Shown here: piece after piece, positions 49,689 through 58,294 of the stretch
How positions within the stretch are numbered: position 1 is the stretch's first letter
Layout: every line of letters begins with the position of its first letter
Origin: JBCBEX01 sp038528235
GTDB taxonomy: Bacteria; Bacteroidota; Rhodothermia; Rhodothermales; Rubricoccaceae
Assembly (NCBI GenBank): GCA_038528235.1
Contig: JBCBEX010000004.1
Location: 1 to 64,000 of the forward strand
DNA length: 64,000 nucleotides
Direction of reading: 5' to 3'
The notes under the pieces: generated by a model
The model's input: only the letters and a program-made list of their open reading frames with translations
Told to the model about the DNA's origin: nothing
The model's database searches: none
Translations under genes and position numbers: made by a program

Positions 49689-51164
49689 TCACTCAAACAG
49701 CGGCTGCGTGAAGTCGAGGGCGCCGAGGGCGTAGTCGAGGAGGCGGCGGCGGAAGAAGAACGTGTAGATGGCCTGGGCGCGGTCAGACTGCGCCTGCACG
49801 GCGGCGGCGCGGGCCTGCGCGAGGTCGGCGAAGGTGGACGCGCCGAACTCGTAGCGCTCCTGCTCGACGCTGAGCGCAGCCTCGGCGGACTCGACCTGCA
49901 CGGCGGACACGTCGAGGGCGCGGGCTGCGTTCTGGTAGTCGAGGTAGGCCTGGCGGACCTCCAGCGCGACGCTCTGCTCTAGGCTTTCGAGCGTCAGCCG
50001 GGCGTTGCTTGCACGGATCTGGGCCTGCTGCACCTGCGTCCGCGTCTGGAAGCGGTCGAAGATGGGGATGTTGACCGAGAAGCCGATGTTGCCGCCGCGG
50101 TTGGTGTCGAAGAACTGGTCGGAGAACGGCGTGTCCTCGAAGGCGAACTGCGTGCCCACGATGAACGGGTCGCCGTCGATCTGGACGATGTCGCCGCCGG
50201 AGGTCGTCACCGTGGTGCCCGGGTCCAGCACGATGGTGTTGCCCTCGGCATCCGTGGCGACCTGCTGGGCCGAGCTGGCGTAGCTGGAGCCGTAGCCCGC
50301 GAAAAGCACGACCGACGGGAGGTAGCCCGCACGCGCCTGCTTGATGTCCTGGCCGAGCGCCTCGATTTCGAGCTCCTGCGCGCGGAGGTCGTCGCGGGCG
50401 TCGAGGGCACCGCGCAGCAGTTCGTCGAGGTCGAACGTCTCGAAGGTGGCTTCGAGGGCCTCAAGCGGCGGCGCGGAGAAGGTGTAGGTGCCGAAGGGGT
50501 CGAGCTGGAGCGTCTGCACGAGTTGCGTCGCGGAGACCGTCGCGGCGTTCTGCGCGCGGAGGAGGCCTAGCTCGCGCTCGGCGGCCAGCGCCTCCTGGCG
50601 CAGCACGTCCACGGCGGGCCGCGCTCCGGCATCCACGAGGCTCTGGATGCGCTCGACCTGCACCCGCTCGGCCTCGACGGCCTCCTCCTGGATCGCCACG
50701 AGCTGCTCGTCGAGGAGCACCTGGAGGTAGCGCGAGGCGACCTCGAAGACGATATCCTGGCGCGTGCGCTCCTCGGAGAGCGCGCCGGAGCGGGCACGGA
50801 GCCGGGCCGCCGCGAGTCCGGCCTGGTCGGCGAAGCCGTTGAACACGTTCACGCTTCCCGAGATGTCGGCCGAGAAGACGTTGGTGGTCTCGTTCTCCAG
50901 CTGGCCCGTCGTCTGGTTGAAGGCGAGGCCGTACTGCTGCGAGGGCCGCATCGACGCAGAGACGTTGGGCAAGAACATCTGCGCGCGCTGCCGCGACACG
51001 TCAAGGTCGGCGCTTCGGGTGGTGAGTTCGGCCTGCTGGAGGCGCACGTTCTGGTCGAGCGCGATGCGGACGGCCTCGTCGAAGGAGATCGTCCGGGTCT
51101 CTTGGGCGAGGGCGAGGGGGGCGGCGGCCAGCAGGACCGCGATGACGAGGAGGCGGAGGTGCAT
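49689..51164 (-). CDS. TolC-family outer membrane efflux protein
   Basis: 491 residues. Signal peptide (MHLRLLVIAVLLAAAPLALAQ), then two repeats of the outer-membrane efflux domain with long helices (FDEAVRIALDQNVRLQQAEL, LESLEQSVALEVRQAYLDYQNAARAL) and the typical GFADQAGLAAARLRARSGAL and ERYEFGASTFADLAQA segments. It forms the trimeric exit duct of the tripartite exporter whose adaptor and ATPase follow. First gene of this operon; the four-helix-bundle element separates it from the adaptor gene. Confidence 0.95.
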   Translation of the reverse strand: MHLRLLVIAVLLAAAPLALAQETRTISFDEAVRIALDQNVRLQQAELTTRSADLDVSRQRAQMFLPNVSASMRPSQQYGLAFNQTTGQLENETTNVFSADISGSVNVFNGFADQAGLAAARLRARSGALSEERTRQDIVFEVASRYLQVLLDEQLVAIQEEAVEAERVQVERIQSLVDAGARPAVDVLRQEALAAERELGLLRAQNAATVSATQLVQTLQLDPFGTYTFSAPPLEALEATFETFDLDELLRGALDARDDLRAQELEIEALGQDIKQARAGYLPSVVLFAGYGSSYASSAQQVATDAEGNTIVLDPGTTVTTSGGDIVQIDGDPFIVGTQFAFEDTPFSDQFFDTNRGGNIGFSVNIPIFDRFQTRTQVQQAQIRASNARLTLESLEQSVALEVRQAYLDYQNAARALDVSAVQVESAEAALSVEQERYEFGASTFADLAQARAAAVQAQSDRAQAIYTFFFRRRLLDYALGALDFTQPLFE

Positions 51165-51478
51165 GGGGTCGGGATAGGGCGACAGAATCGACGCGGTTGA
51201 CGGAGAGGCTCGGTGGAATGTTACAGCTTGGGACGGCCTACGGCCTTTGGCCCGTCGTTCGCTCGCCTCCGGCTCGCTTGTGGGACGCTCGCGTCGCTCG
51301 CTATGGCCCACTGCAATCTCACTTCTCCGATCAGGCTCATCGCCCCAATCAAGTCATCCCCGCGCACGCGGGGACCCACAAGGCCGACTCGATGAGGTAC
51401 CGATCTCAATGAATCGTCCCAGCGGAAAGCCGCGCCTTCGAACCTCGCTTCAGCCTCCAGGTTAGGCAGAGCGCGTCT
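51165..51478. other. 314-base gap with palindromic repeat debris
   Basis: No gene is evident. 51357-51374 is TCCCCGCG-CA-CGCGGGGA, a single hairpin like the common TCATCCCCGCG intergenic repeat. 51229-51310 is rich in GCTCGC/GGCTCGC motifs and short complementary segments (GGCCTACGGCC). It should also contain the tolC promoter. Confidence 0.45.
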
Positions 51479-51982
51479 ATGCTCTCCTATGCCCCCAGAC
51501 TGGCACCCATGGTCGTTACCCGTCGTGTTGACGTATCGCTCGCTCGGATCAGCTTCGGCTCGGTCTTCCGCGTGCTCTTCGTTGGGCTCACTTGCTTCTC
51601 GGTTCCACTCGCCCTGCTTGCTATCGTGTTCGTGCTACCTGGGTGCCCCGTTTCTACGGAAGACGGCGAAACGCTCCAGGGTGCAAGCGCTGTGCTGCTT
51701 ACGGTGCCGTTCATGCTTCTCGGTGCCGTCCTATATCCCCTGACGCTTGCCGTATTCCTGGGAACTCCGCTGTGGCTCGGGTTGCGCCTGTTCGCCTGTG
51801 TGCGCCCGTGGCTCGGCCCGCTCCGCATAGAAGCCTTCATCGAGGAAGAGGCCTCGCTCATCGAGGAAGAGGCCTCGCTCCAGGGCCGTGTGCTTCGCAT
51901 GGAGACCGACACGCCACCAGAGACACCGCCGCACCGCACCACGGCTGCACCGCCGCACCAACCCGAACCTCCCCCCGGCTGA
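51479..51982 (+). CDS. Hypothetical membrane protein
   Basis: 167 residues with two long hydrophobic stretches (VFRVLFVGLTCFSVPLALLAIVFVLPG and AVLLTVPFMLLGAVLYPLTLAVFLGTPLWLGLRLF), then a polar tail rich in Pro, Thr and His. The tail carries a perfect 21-base direct repeat (51838-51879, peptide IEEEASL twice). No family recognised. It reads toward ribBA, 63 bases away. Start at ATG 51479; ATG 51509 is possible. Confidence 0.6.
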   Translation: MLSYAPRLAPMVVTRRVDVSLARISFGSVFRVLFVGLTCFSVPLALLAIVFVLPGCPVSTEDGETLQGASAVLLTVPFMLLGAVLYPLTLAVFLGTPLWLGLRLFACVRPWLGPLRIEAFIEEEASLIEEEASLQGRVLRMETDTPPETPPHRTTAAPPHQPEPPPG

Positions 51983-52045
51983 CGGGTTGGCACTGCCGGC
52001 CCACCGGGCCTCTCTGCTCTCCCCCAGACTCCTGACCGGCATCCC

Positions 52046-53341
52046 ATGGCCGATACCTGTTTCGACCCCATCGAAGACGCCATCGAGGCGATCCAGAACG
52101 GCCGCCTCATCGTGGTGGTGGACGACGAGGACCGCGAGAACGAAGGCGACTTCATCGGGGCCGCCGAGCTTGTCACGCCGGACCTCGCCAACTTCATGGC
52201 ACGCGAGGGGCGCGGCCTGATGTGCGTCGCGATCACCCGCGAACGGGCCGCCGCGCTCGATCTCCCGATGATGGAGCAGAGTAACACCTCGCTCCACGAC
52301 ACGCCGTTCACCGTCTCGGTGGATTACAACCTCGGCACCTCGACCGGCATCTCCGCCGCCGACCGCGCCAAGACGATCCGCGCACTCGCCGACCCGGCCT
52401 CGAAGCCGACCGACTTCGCGCGGCCTGGCCACATCTTCCCGCTCCGCGCCCAGACGGGCGGCGTGCTGCGGCGGGCGGGCCACACCGAGGCCGCCGTCGA
52501 CCTCGCTCGCATGGCGGGCCTGCACCCGGCGGGCGTCCTCATCGAGATCATGAACGAGGACGGCACGATGGCACGCGTCCCCGACCTGCGCAAGATCGCC
52601 GACCAGCACGGGATGCCGTTGGTCACGATCAAGGACCTCATCGCTTATCGGATGCGGCACGAGAAGCTCGTCCAGCGCGTCATCGCGGTCGACATGCCGA
52701 CGCGCTTCGGCGACTTCACGCTCGTGGCCTACGAGGAGGTGCTCACCGGCGACAACCACCTCGCGCTCGTGAAGCACCCCGAGGGCAGCGCAGCGCTCGC
52801 CCACAGCCGCGTGCCGTTCCGCGAGGACGACCCCGTGCTCGTGCGCGTCCACAGCCAGTGCGTCACCGGCGACATCTTCGGCTCGGAGCGCTGCGACTGC
52901 GGCGACCAGCTCGCGCGGGCGCTCAGCCAGGTCGAGCGCGTCGGGCAGGGGGTCGTGCTCTACATGAAGCAGGAGGGCCGCGGCATCGGCCTCATCAACA
53001 AGCTCAAGGCCTACAAGCTGCAGGAGCAGGGCATGGACACCGTCGAGGCCAACCTCGCGCTCGGCTTCAAGATGGACCACCGCGACTACGGCATCGGCTG
53101 CCAGATCCTCCGCGACCTCGGCATCCGGCAGATCCGGCTGATGACGAACAACCCGAAGAAGCGGATCGGACTCTCGGGCTACGGCCTGGAGATCACCGAG
53201 CGCGTGCCCGTCGAGATCGAGCCGAACGAGAACAACGCGCGCTACCTGGAGACGAAGCGCGACCGCATGGGCCACATGATCCTGCAGGGCACTGACGCCC
53301 ACACACAGACCGCGCTAGGCAGCGTGCTGGGGACGGACTAG
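52046..53341 (+). CDS. ribBA: Bifunctional 3,4-dihydroxy-2-butanone 4-phosphate synthase / GTP cyclohydrolase II
   Basis: Makes both precursors of riboflavin. 431 residues. RibB part (1 to about 205): VVVDDEDRENEGDFIGAAELVTP, FMAREGRGLMCVAI, TGISAADRAKTIRAL, RPGHIFPLRA, RAGHTEAAVDLARMAGLHPAGVLIEIMNEDG. RibA part (about 210-431): zinc and catalytic motif HSQCVTGDIFGSERCDCGDQL, YMKQEGRGIGLINKLKAY and TNNPKKRIGLSGYGLEI. Both sites look intact. Single gene, converging on pfkA with 6 bases between stops. Confidence 0.97.
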   Translation: MADTCFDPIEDAIEAIQNGRLIVVVDDEDRENEGDFIGAAELVTPDLANFMAREGRGLMCVAITRERAAALDLPMMEQSNTSLHDTPFTVSVDYNLGTSTGISAADRAKTIRALADPASKPTDFARPGHIFPLRAQTGGVLRRAGHTEAAVDLARMAGLHPAGVLIEIMNEDGTMARVPDLRKIADQHGMPLVTIKDLIAYRMRHEKLVQRVIAVDMPTRFGDFTLVAYEEVLTGDNHLALVKHPEGSAALAHSRVPFREDDPVLVRVHSQCVTGDIFGSERCDCGDQLARALSQVERVGQGVVLYMKQEGRGIGLINKLKAYKLQEQGMDTVEANLALGFKMDHRDYGIGCQILRDLGIRQIRLMTNNPKKRIGLSGYGLEITERVPVEIEPNENNARYLETKRDRMGHMILQGTDAHTQTALGSVLGTD

Positions 53342-53347
53342 GCTCCC

Positions 53348-54427
53348 CTACAGCCGCAGGCTCGCCACGCCGAACGAGGTCCCGACCGACAGCGCCGCGT
53401 CGACGACAGGGTTGCCCGGCTCGACGTTCTTCACCTTGTTGGCAACCTCGTTGAGCCCGATGCTCGACATCGCGCCACCGTCGAGCGTGGCCATACGGCC
53501 GAACTGCCCGGCGATGGCGAGGCGCGCGGCGTGCTCGCCGAAGCGGGTCGCGAGCACACGGTCGAACGGCGTGGGCGTGCCGCCGCGCTGGACGTGGCCG
53601 AGGATCGTTGTGCGGATCTCGCTCTCGATGTGGTGCTCCAGCACCTGCGCGAGCGCCCGGCACGCGCCGCCGAGCCGGATCGGGTCGGGCGAGTCCTCCA
53701 CGATGTCGGAGACGGTATAGCTGCCGCCTTTCGGCTTCGCGCCCTCGGCCATACAGATGATGGTGAAGCGCTGTCCGCCGCGCTCGCGCTCGCGGCACAC
53801 TCGCGCCACCTCGGCGATGTCGTACTCGAACTCGGGGATCAGAATCACGTCGGCCCCGGCGGCGACGCCGGCGTGGAGCGCGATCCAGCCCGCGTAGCGC
53901 CCCATCGTCTCCAGAATCATCACCCGATGGTGGCTCTGCGCCGTCGTGTGGAGCCGGTCCATCGCCTCCGTGGCGATCATCACGGCCGTGTCAAAGCCGA
54001 ACGTCTGGTCCGTGCCCACGAGGTCGTTGTCGATCGTCTTCGGCACACCGACGATAGGCAGGCCCTTCTCATGAAGGCGGTGGCAGATCGACATCGTCCC
54101 GTCCCCACCAATGGCGACGAGCCCGTCGAGTTTGAGGTCGCGGGCGTAGGCGACGACCTCGTCGGACACGTCGCGGTCGTCCTCTTTGTAGAAGCGGAAG
54201 GGGTTGGCCTTGTTGGACGTCCCGAGCACCGTACCGCCGAGGGTGAGGATACCGCTCGCGTCGCGGTACTGGAGCGGGCGGGCGCGCTGCTCGATGAGGC
54301 CGAGGAAGCCGTCCTCGAAGCCGATCACGGTCGCGTCGGCGCGGAACAGGAGGGTCTTCGTGACGGCGCGGATGACGGCGTTGAGGCCGGGGCAGTCGCC
54401 GCCGCCGGTGAGGAGGCCAAGGCGCAT
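53348..54427 (-). CDS. pfkA: 6-phosphofructokinase, mixed-signature (Gly104/Lys124) type
   Basis: Phosphorylates fructose 6-phosphate in glycolysis. 359 residues from MRLGLLTGGGDCPGLNAVIRA. Substrate motif VPKTIDNDLVGTDQTFGFDTA, MGRYAGWIAL, GHVQRGGTPTPFDRVLATRFG. The donor-site box is GGDGT (Gly at E. coli 104, the ATP type), but the second marker is PKTIDND (Lys at position 124, as in PPi enzymes). This Gly/Lys combination is known from the actinobacterial-type ATP-PFKs, so ATP is the likely donor. Start chosen at the conserved N-terminus. Confidence 0.95.
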   Translation of the reverse strand: MRLGLLTGGGDCPGLNAVIRAVTKTLLFRADATVIGFEDGFLGLIEQRARPLQYRDASGILTLGGTVLGTSNKANPFRFYKEDDRDVSDEVVAYARDLKLDGLVAIGGDGTMSICHRLHEKGLPIVGVPKTIDNDLVGTDQTFGFDTAVMIATEAMDRLHTTAQSHHRVMILETMGRYAGWIALHAGVAAGADVILIPEFEYDIAEVARVCRERERGGQRFTIICMAEGAKPKGGSYTVSDIVEDSPDPIRLGGACRALAQVLEHHIESEIRTTILGHVQRGGTPTPFDRVLATRFGEHAARLAIAGQFGRMATLDGGAMSSIGLNEVANKVKNVEPGNPVVDAALSVGTSFGVASLRL

Positions 54428-54551
54428 GAGGTGGGGTGGACGTGGACGAGGGGAAACGTGCGAATGTCGAAAACTACGCGCCCCGATGCCGGACCGTCGC
54501 GCTGTAGGCGAGTAGCTTCTGGCTCCTCCTTCACGGCTTTCTCTGGCTCTC

Positions 54552-55382
54552 ATGCGCGTGCTTCGCTTCCTCGTCGTCCTCGCTCTGGCCCTCGGGCTCA
54601 GCGGCTGCTTCCAGTTTCACACCGTGCTGCGCGTCTTCCCCGACGGCAGCGCGCGGCTCCTCACGTCCATCACGATGAGCACAGAGGCCTACGAGCGCAT
54701 GCAAACCCTCGCCGAACTAGATCCGGATCAGAAGGGCGCGTTTTCGCTCATCGACGAGGAGGCGTTGCGCTCGGCGGCGAAGGGCTACGGCCCCGGCGTC
54801 ACGTTCGAGGGTGTGAAATCGATCGACGGGGACGGCGAGCAAGGCTACGTGGCCACGTACCGCGTGGAGGACGTGACGACCCTCGCCTTGCCGCTGGCCC
54901 CCGAACCACCCTCGTCGCTCGGCGCGGCCGGCCCCGATTCGTCGCCGTCGGACATCGTCACGTTCGACTTCCAGCCAGCCACGGGAGATGCTCCGGCCCA
55001 GCTCGCTATTCAGATGCCCAGCCTGCTGGGCGACGATGGTGTGATGAGCACGGGCCTTGGTGGCCTCGGCACGCCGGGCACCACCAAGGACGAGAGCGGC
55101 ATCGAGATGCTGCGGGCCATGCTCCAGGGGATGCAGGCGACGCTACGCATCGAGCCGCAGGGCACCGTGACAGCGACCGACGCTACGTTTGAGGAGGCAG
55201 GCGCGATCACGCTGATGCGCTTCGACTTCGACGAGTTGCTGGCCGACCCGGACGCCTTCAACCGCCTCGACGCGCAGGGGCCACCCACCTCGACCGACGA
55301 GTTGGCCGACCGGGTCGCCGCGACGCCCGGCATCGACATGGAGGCTCAGCCAACCGTGACGGTGTCGTTTCGCGGCGAGTGA
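54552..55382 (+). CDS. Hypothetical lipoprotein (LppM-like N-terminus)
   Basis: 276 residues. Lipoprotein signal MRVLRFLVVLALALGLSGC with lipobox LSGC. The mature start FQFHTVLRVFPDGSARLLTSITMS resembles the beta-rich opening of LppM-type proteins. A low-complexity middle (APEPPSSLGAAGPDSSPSD) and a helical C-terminal part follow. No known function. Divergent from pfkA, convergent with the exonuclease gene (3 bases between stops). Confidence 0.75.
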   Translation: MRVLRFLVVLALALGLSGCFQFHTVLRVFPDGSARLLTSITMSTEAYERMQTLAELDPDQKGAFSLIDEEALRSAAKGYGPGVTFEGVKSIDGDGEQGYVATYRVEDVTTLALPLAPEPPSSLGAAGPDSSPSDIVTFDFQPATGDAPAQLAIQMPSLLGDDGVMSTGLGGLGTPGTTKDESGIEMLRAMLQGMQATLRIEPQGTVTATDATFEEAGAITLMRFDFDELLADPDAFNRLDAQGPPTSTDELADRVAATPGIDMEAQPTVTVSFRGE

Positions 55383-55385
55383 CGC

Positions 55386-56054
55386 TCAGAGCACGTCCTT
55401 GAGCCGCAGCGTGGCATCCTCGGCGGTCATGGCGAGAAAGAGCTCCGCTGTGGCGAGCGCGTCTGAGAGCGCGTTGTGCGCGTGGTAGGCGGGGAGGCCG
55501 TGCGCCTCGCGAAGCGTGGCGAGGCGGAACGCATCAGGCGCGGCCGTGCCGTGGTGCTGGTGGGCACGGGCGTGATGCCTGCGCCGGGCGAGCGCAAGCG
55601 TATCGACGGTCGGCACGAGGAGCGGGATGCCGTAGACAGCGCGGCAGGCATGGTCGAGGCACCCATGGTCGAAGACGGCGTGGTGGGCGAGGAGAACGCG
55701 CCCGACGAGGCGCTCCAGCACATGCGCGAGGGCGTCTTCGAGCGGGACGCCCTCCTCCACGTCGCAGTCGAGTAGGCCGTGCACGGTCGCGCTCTGCGCC
55801 ACGGAGCGGTCGGCCCGCACGAGCACGTGCGCGCTCTGCCCGACCTTCACCGCGCCTTTCAGGACAGGCACGCTGCCCACGCTCAGGATCGCATCGCGCT
55901 TCGGGTCGAGGCCTGTTGTCTCCAAGTCGAGCGACAGCAGCTCCACCTCGCCGAGGGGCGTACGTGGGTCTGGCGGCGGGGCGTCGAGGAACGCCCGCAT
56001 CGGACCGCCGGAGACGCGGCGGCGGTAGCGCTGGCGTTGGAAGGCGTCGAACAT
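55386..56054 (-). CDS. DnaQ-like 3'-5' exonuclease
   Basis: 222 residues, DEDDh fold. Exo I LLSLDLETTGLDPKRDAILSVG (Asp, Glu), Exo II region RVLLAHHAVFDHGCLDHA (Asp), Exo III HNALSDALATAELFLA (His, Asp). Related to the epsilon-type exonuclease of DNA polymerase III and to stand-alone repair exonucleases. The N-terminus (MFDAFQRQRYRRRVSGG) is basic. It is not linked to a polymerase gene here, so its role could be proofreading or general DNA repair. Confidence 0.9.
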   Translation of the reverse strand: MFDAFQRQRYRRRVSGGPMRAFLDAPPPDPRTPLGEVELLSLDLETTGLDPKRDAILSVGSVPVLKGAVKVGQSAHVLVRADRSVAQSATVHGLLDCDVEEGVPLEDALAHVLERLVGRVLLAHHAVFDHGCLDHACRAVYGIPLLVPTVDTLALARRRHHARAHQHHGTAAPDAFRLATLREAHGLPAYHAHNALSDALATAELFLAMTAEDATLRLKDVL

Positions 56055-56188
56055 AGCCGGACAGCGAAGGACGATTCGGAACCGCTTCCGAAGAAGGTAC
56101 GCTCCTGCCTACGATCGTCCCATCACACCGCGAGGCCGAGGTCATGCCCGACCCCGGCCCCGCGCTCATCGTCGGCGATGCTGTCCGA

Positions 56189-57031
56189 TCAGTCGACGAT
56201 CACGAAGCTATTGCCCCAGGATCCCCAGTTGCTCGTGGTCACGCCGTTGCGCTCCGAGCCGGTGTAGCCATCTGCCCCCGGCCGCAGTTCGATCACGACG
56301 CTGCCGCCCGTGGCTTGCGTGATCGCGCCAGCGTGGACCGCAGCCGTGCAGATCGAGGAGTCGTCGGTGTAGAGGTCCGTCCCCCAGACCGTGCGCAGGC
56401 TGCCGCCCGCCGCGCAGTCGAAGCGGAGACGGGCACCGACGCCGCGGTCCCGGTACGGCACGGCATTCTGAAGCCACTCGATCTCGCCTTCCTCCGTGGC
56501 GGGCCCACCGCTGCTAGGCGGATCGGTGGTACCGCCGCTCGCGTCGGTAGCGTCCGGGTCGACGCTGATCGTGGTCGTGATGGGCTGGCTGACGAGGCCG
56601 TTGCCCGTGTAGACGCAGTAGACGACCGTGAACGTCCCGGCAGTGAGGTTGTCCGGGAGGTCGAACTGAAACGCTCCGTCGGTACCTGGGATCTGGAAGT
56701 ACCCACTCGCGCCCTGCACGAGAAAGTAGACCCCAGCGAAGTCACCGACGGCACCGAATCGGAGCGTGACGGCCCCGCCTGGCCCGGCCGTGACGGCGTC
56801 GGCACCGTTGCCGACCACAGGCGTCGCGGCATCGGTCGTCGGGCTGGGGGCGGCCCCGTCGAGGCGGGTGGCGCCGGCGACCCGAAGCGCCTCGCTCAGC
56901 GCGTCCGCGTTGCCCGGTGCGATGGGCTGAGGACCCGGATCGGGCGTGTCGGTGCTCGGGTCGGTGCTATCGCACCCGACCGCGAGGACGAGGAGCAAGG
57001 CAGGGAAGAGGAGATAGCGAAGCGTGTGCAT
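56189..57031 (-). CDS. Lipoprotein with a C-terminal LCCL domain
   Basis: 280 residues from MHTLRYLLFPALLLVLAVGC (lipobox LAVGC), then a Pro/Thr/Asp-rich linker and a beta-domain (about 60-180, VTLRFGAVGDFAGVYFLVQG). A clear LCCL domain closes it (about 195-280: DLYTDDSSICTAAVHAGAI, GSERNGVTTSNWGSWGNSFV) with the conserved Cys pair, Asp-Ser-Ser-Ile and the WGxWxxSF motif. LCCL domains are known mainly from animal secreted proteins such as Limulus factor C and cochlin but also occur in bacteria. Function unknown; probably surface binding. Confidence 0.88.
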   Translation of the reverse strand: MHTLRYLLFPALLLVLAVGCDSTDPSTDTPDPGPQPIAPGNADALSEALRVAGATRLDGAAPSPTTDAATPVVGNGADAVTAGPGGAVTLRFGAVGDFAGVYFLVQGASGYFQIPGTDGAFQFDLPDNLTAGTFTVVYCVYTGNGLVSQPITTTISVDPDATDASGGTTDPPSSGGPATEEGEIEWLQNAVPYRDRGVGARLRFDCAAGGSLRTVWGTDLYTDDSSICTAAVHAGAITQATGGSVVIELRPGADGYTGSERNGVTTSNWGSWGNSFVIVD

Positions 57032-57253
57032 CAAACTGAGGAGGGTCGTGGAGGGAAGACTCGGGCGGACCGGGTGAGCCGATAGGTTCGGGGTTTGCGT
57101 CGGCGGCTTCAATCCCCGGAGCCGGGGGTATAGCTCCGGCGCGCTGCCGCCGAGTCCGCCCTGTGGCCAGTCGGTCCTGTGGATAGCCGCGTGGATAGTT
57201 CGTGGGCCGATTCCACCGAGCCTCCCTGGTCCTTCCCCCCTCCATCGCGTAAC

Positions 57254-58159
57254 ATGAAGGTCACACTGCGCGCTGCCGTCGCCCCGGATGGCGGCGCGTC
57301 ATGCTGCAGACACCCCGCTCCCCTCGTGGCCACCATCCTCGACCTCGTCCGCGACGCCCGCGCCGCGCTCGGCCTCCAGCGCGACCTCGCCGGGCCGCTG
57401 CTCTTCGCCCTTCCGGCCCCCTCCGACACCGCGCCAGCCCCGTCTGCCACCTCCCCCACTGACCTCGCTGACGACGCCATCGCTGACGACGCCATGCCCG
57501 ACCTTTTCGGCGCCCTTCCGGACCCCAGCCAGGACGAGACGCTCTCGCCCTACGAGCGCATCGCCGCGCTCATCCCTGAGGACTCGCCGCTGCGCGACAT
57601 GACCGCGCTCGCGGAAGTCAACACCTACCTTGCCAACACCGTCCTCGTCCCCATCGACGAGAGCCGCATCAACCCGGTCCTCGGCACCGGCGACCCCGAT
57701 GCCGACCTGATGATCGTCGGCGAGGCGCCGGGCGCAAACGAGGACAAGGAAGGCGAGCCGTTCGTGGGCCGCGCGGGGCAGCTCCTCAACAAGATCCTGG
57801 AGGCCATCAACTTCCAGCGCGAGGAGGTCTACATCACCAACATCCTCAAGAGCCGCCCGCCCAACAACCGCGACCCGCTGCCCGCCGAGGTCGAAGCGCA
57901 TATCCCGATCCTCTACAAGCAGATCGAACTCGTGCGCCCGAAGCTCATTCTGGCGGTCGGCAAGAGCGCGGGCAACGGACTCCTCGGTCGCACGTCGAGC
58001 CTCGCCTCGCTGCGGGGCAAGTTCCAGGACTACTACGGCCTGCAACTGCTCGTGACGTACCACCCGGCCGCGCTCCTGCGCAACCCACAGTGGAAGCGCC
58101 CCACTTGGGAAGACGTGAAGCTCCTCCGCACGCGCTATGACCAACTCGTTGGCGCCTGA
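57254..58159 (+). CDS. Family-4-type uracil-DNA glycosylase homologue without Fe-S cysteines
   Basis: 301 residues from MKVTLRAAV; an N-terminal disordered part (to about 115) precedes the UDG domain. Motif A GEAPGANEDKEGEPFVGRAGQLL and the C-terminal YHPAALLRNP place it in family 4. The four cysteines that hold the 4Fe-4S cluster are absent: the first pair lies in the VLVPIDESR region, the third is Ser200 (KSRPPNNRDP) and the fourth His216 (EVEAHIPIL). Catalysis does not strictly need the cluster, so activity is uncertain. Start placed after the linker noise. Confidence 0.87.
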   Translation: MKVTLRAAVAPDGGASCCRHPAPLVATILDLVRDARAALGLQRDLAGPLLFALPAPSDTAPAPSATSPTDLADDAIADDAMPDLFGALPDPSQDETLSPYERIAALIPEDSPLRDMTALAEVNTYLANTVLVPIDESRINPVLGTGDPDADLMIVGEAPGANEDKEGEPFVGRAGQLLNKILEAINFQREEVYITNILKSRPPNNRDPLPAEVEAHIPILYKQIELVRPKLILAVGKSAGNGLLGRTSSLASLRGKFQDYYGLQLLVTYHPAALLRNPQWKRPTWEDVKLLRTRYDQLVGA

Positions 58160-58192
58160 ACCCCGTCTTCACCGCCCCCTTCTCCCACCCTT

Positions 58193-58257
58193 GTCATCCT
58201 GAGCTTGACTCAGGATCTCAGCGAGACCTTGAGACGCCGCATCGCGTTCAGCATGAC
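58193..58257. repeat. REP-like palindromic element between the UDG and dnaB genes
   Basis: Outer arms GTCATCCTGAGC (58193-58204) and GTTCAGCATGAC (58246-58257; its complement differs at two bases). Inside, CCTGAG (58198-58203) pairs with CTCAGG (58209-58214), and TCTCA pairs with TGAGA. It resembles the widespread GTCATCCTGAGC intergenic palindromes of many genomes. Confidence 0.65.
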
Positions 58258-58294
58258 GCCAACTAGGTGACGCTCTCGCCCCCGACGCCCTCCC

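Noticed and set aside
51357..51374. TCCCCGCG-CA-CGCGGGGA looked like a type I-E CRISPR repeat
   Set aside because: Single copy with no spacer array and no cas genes; such hairpins are common intergenic repeats.
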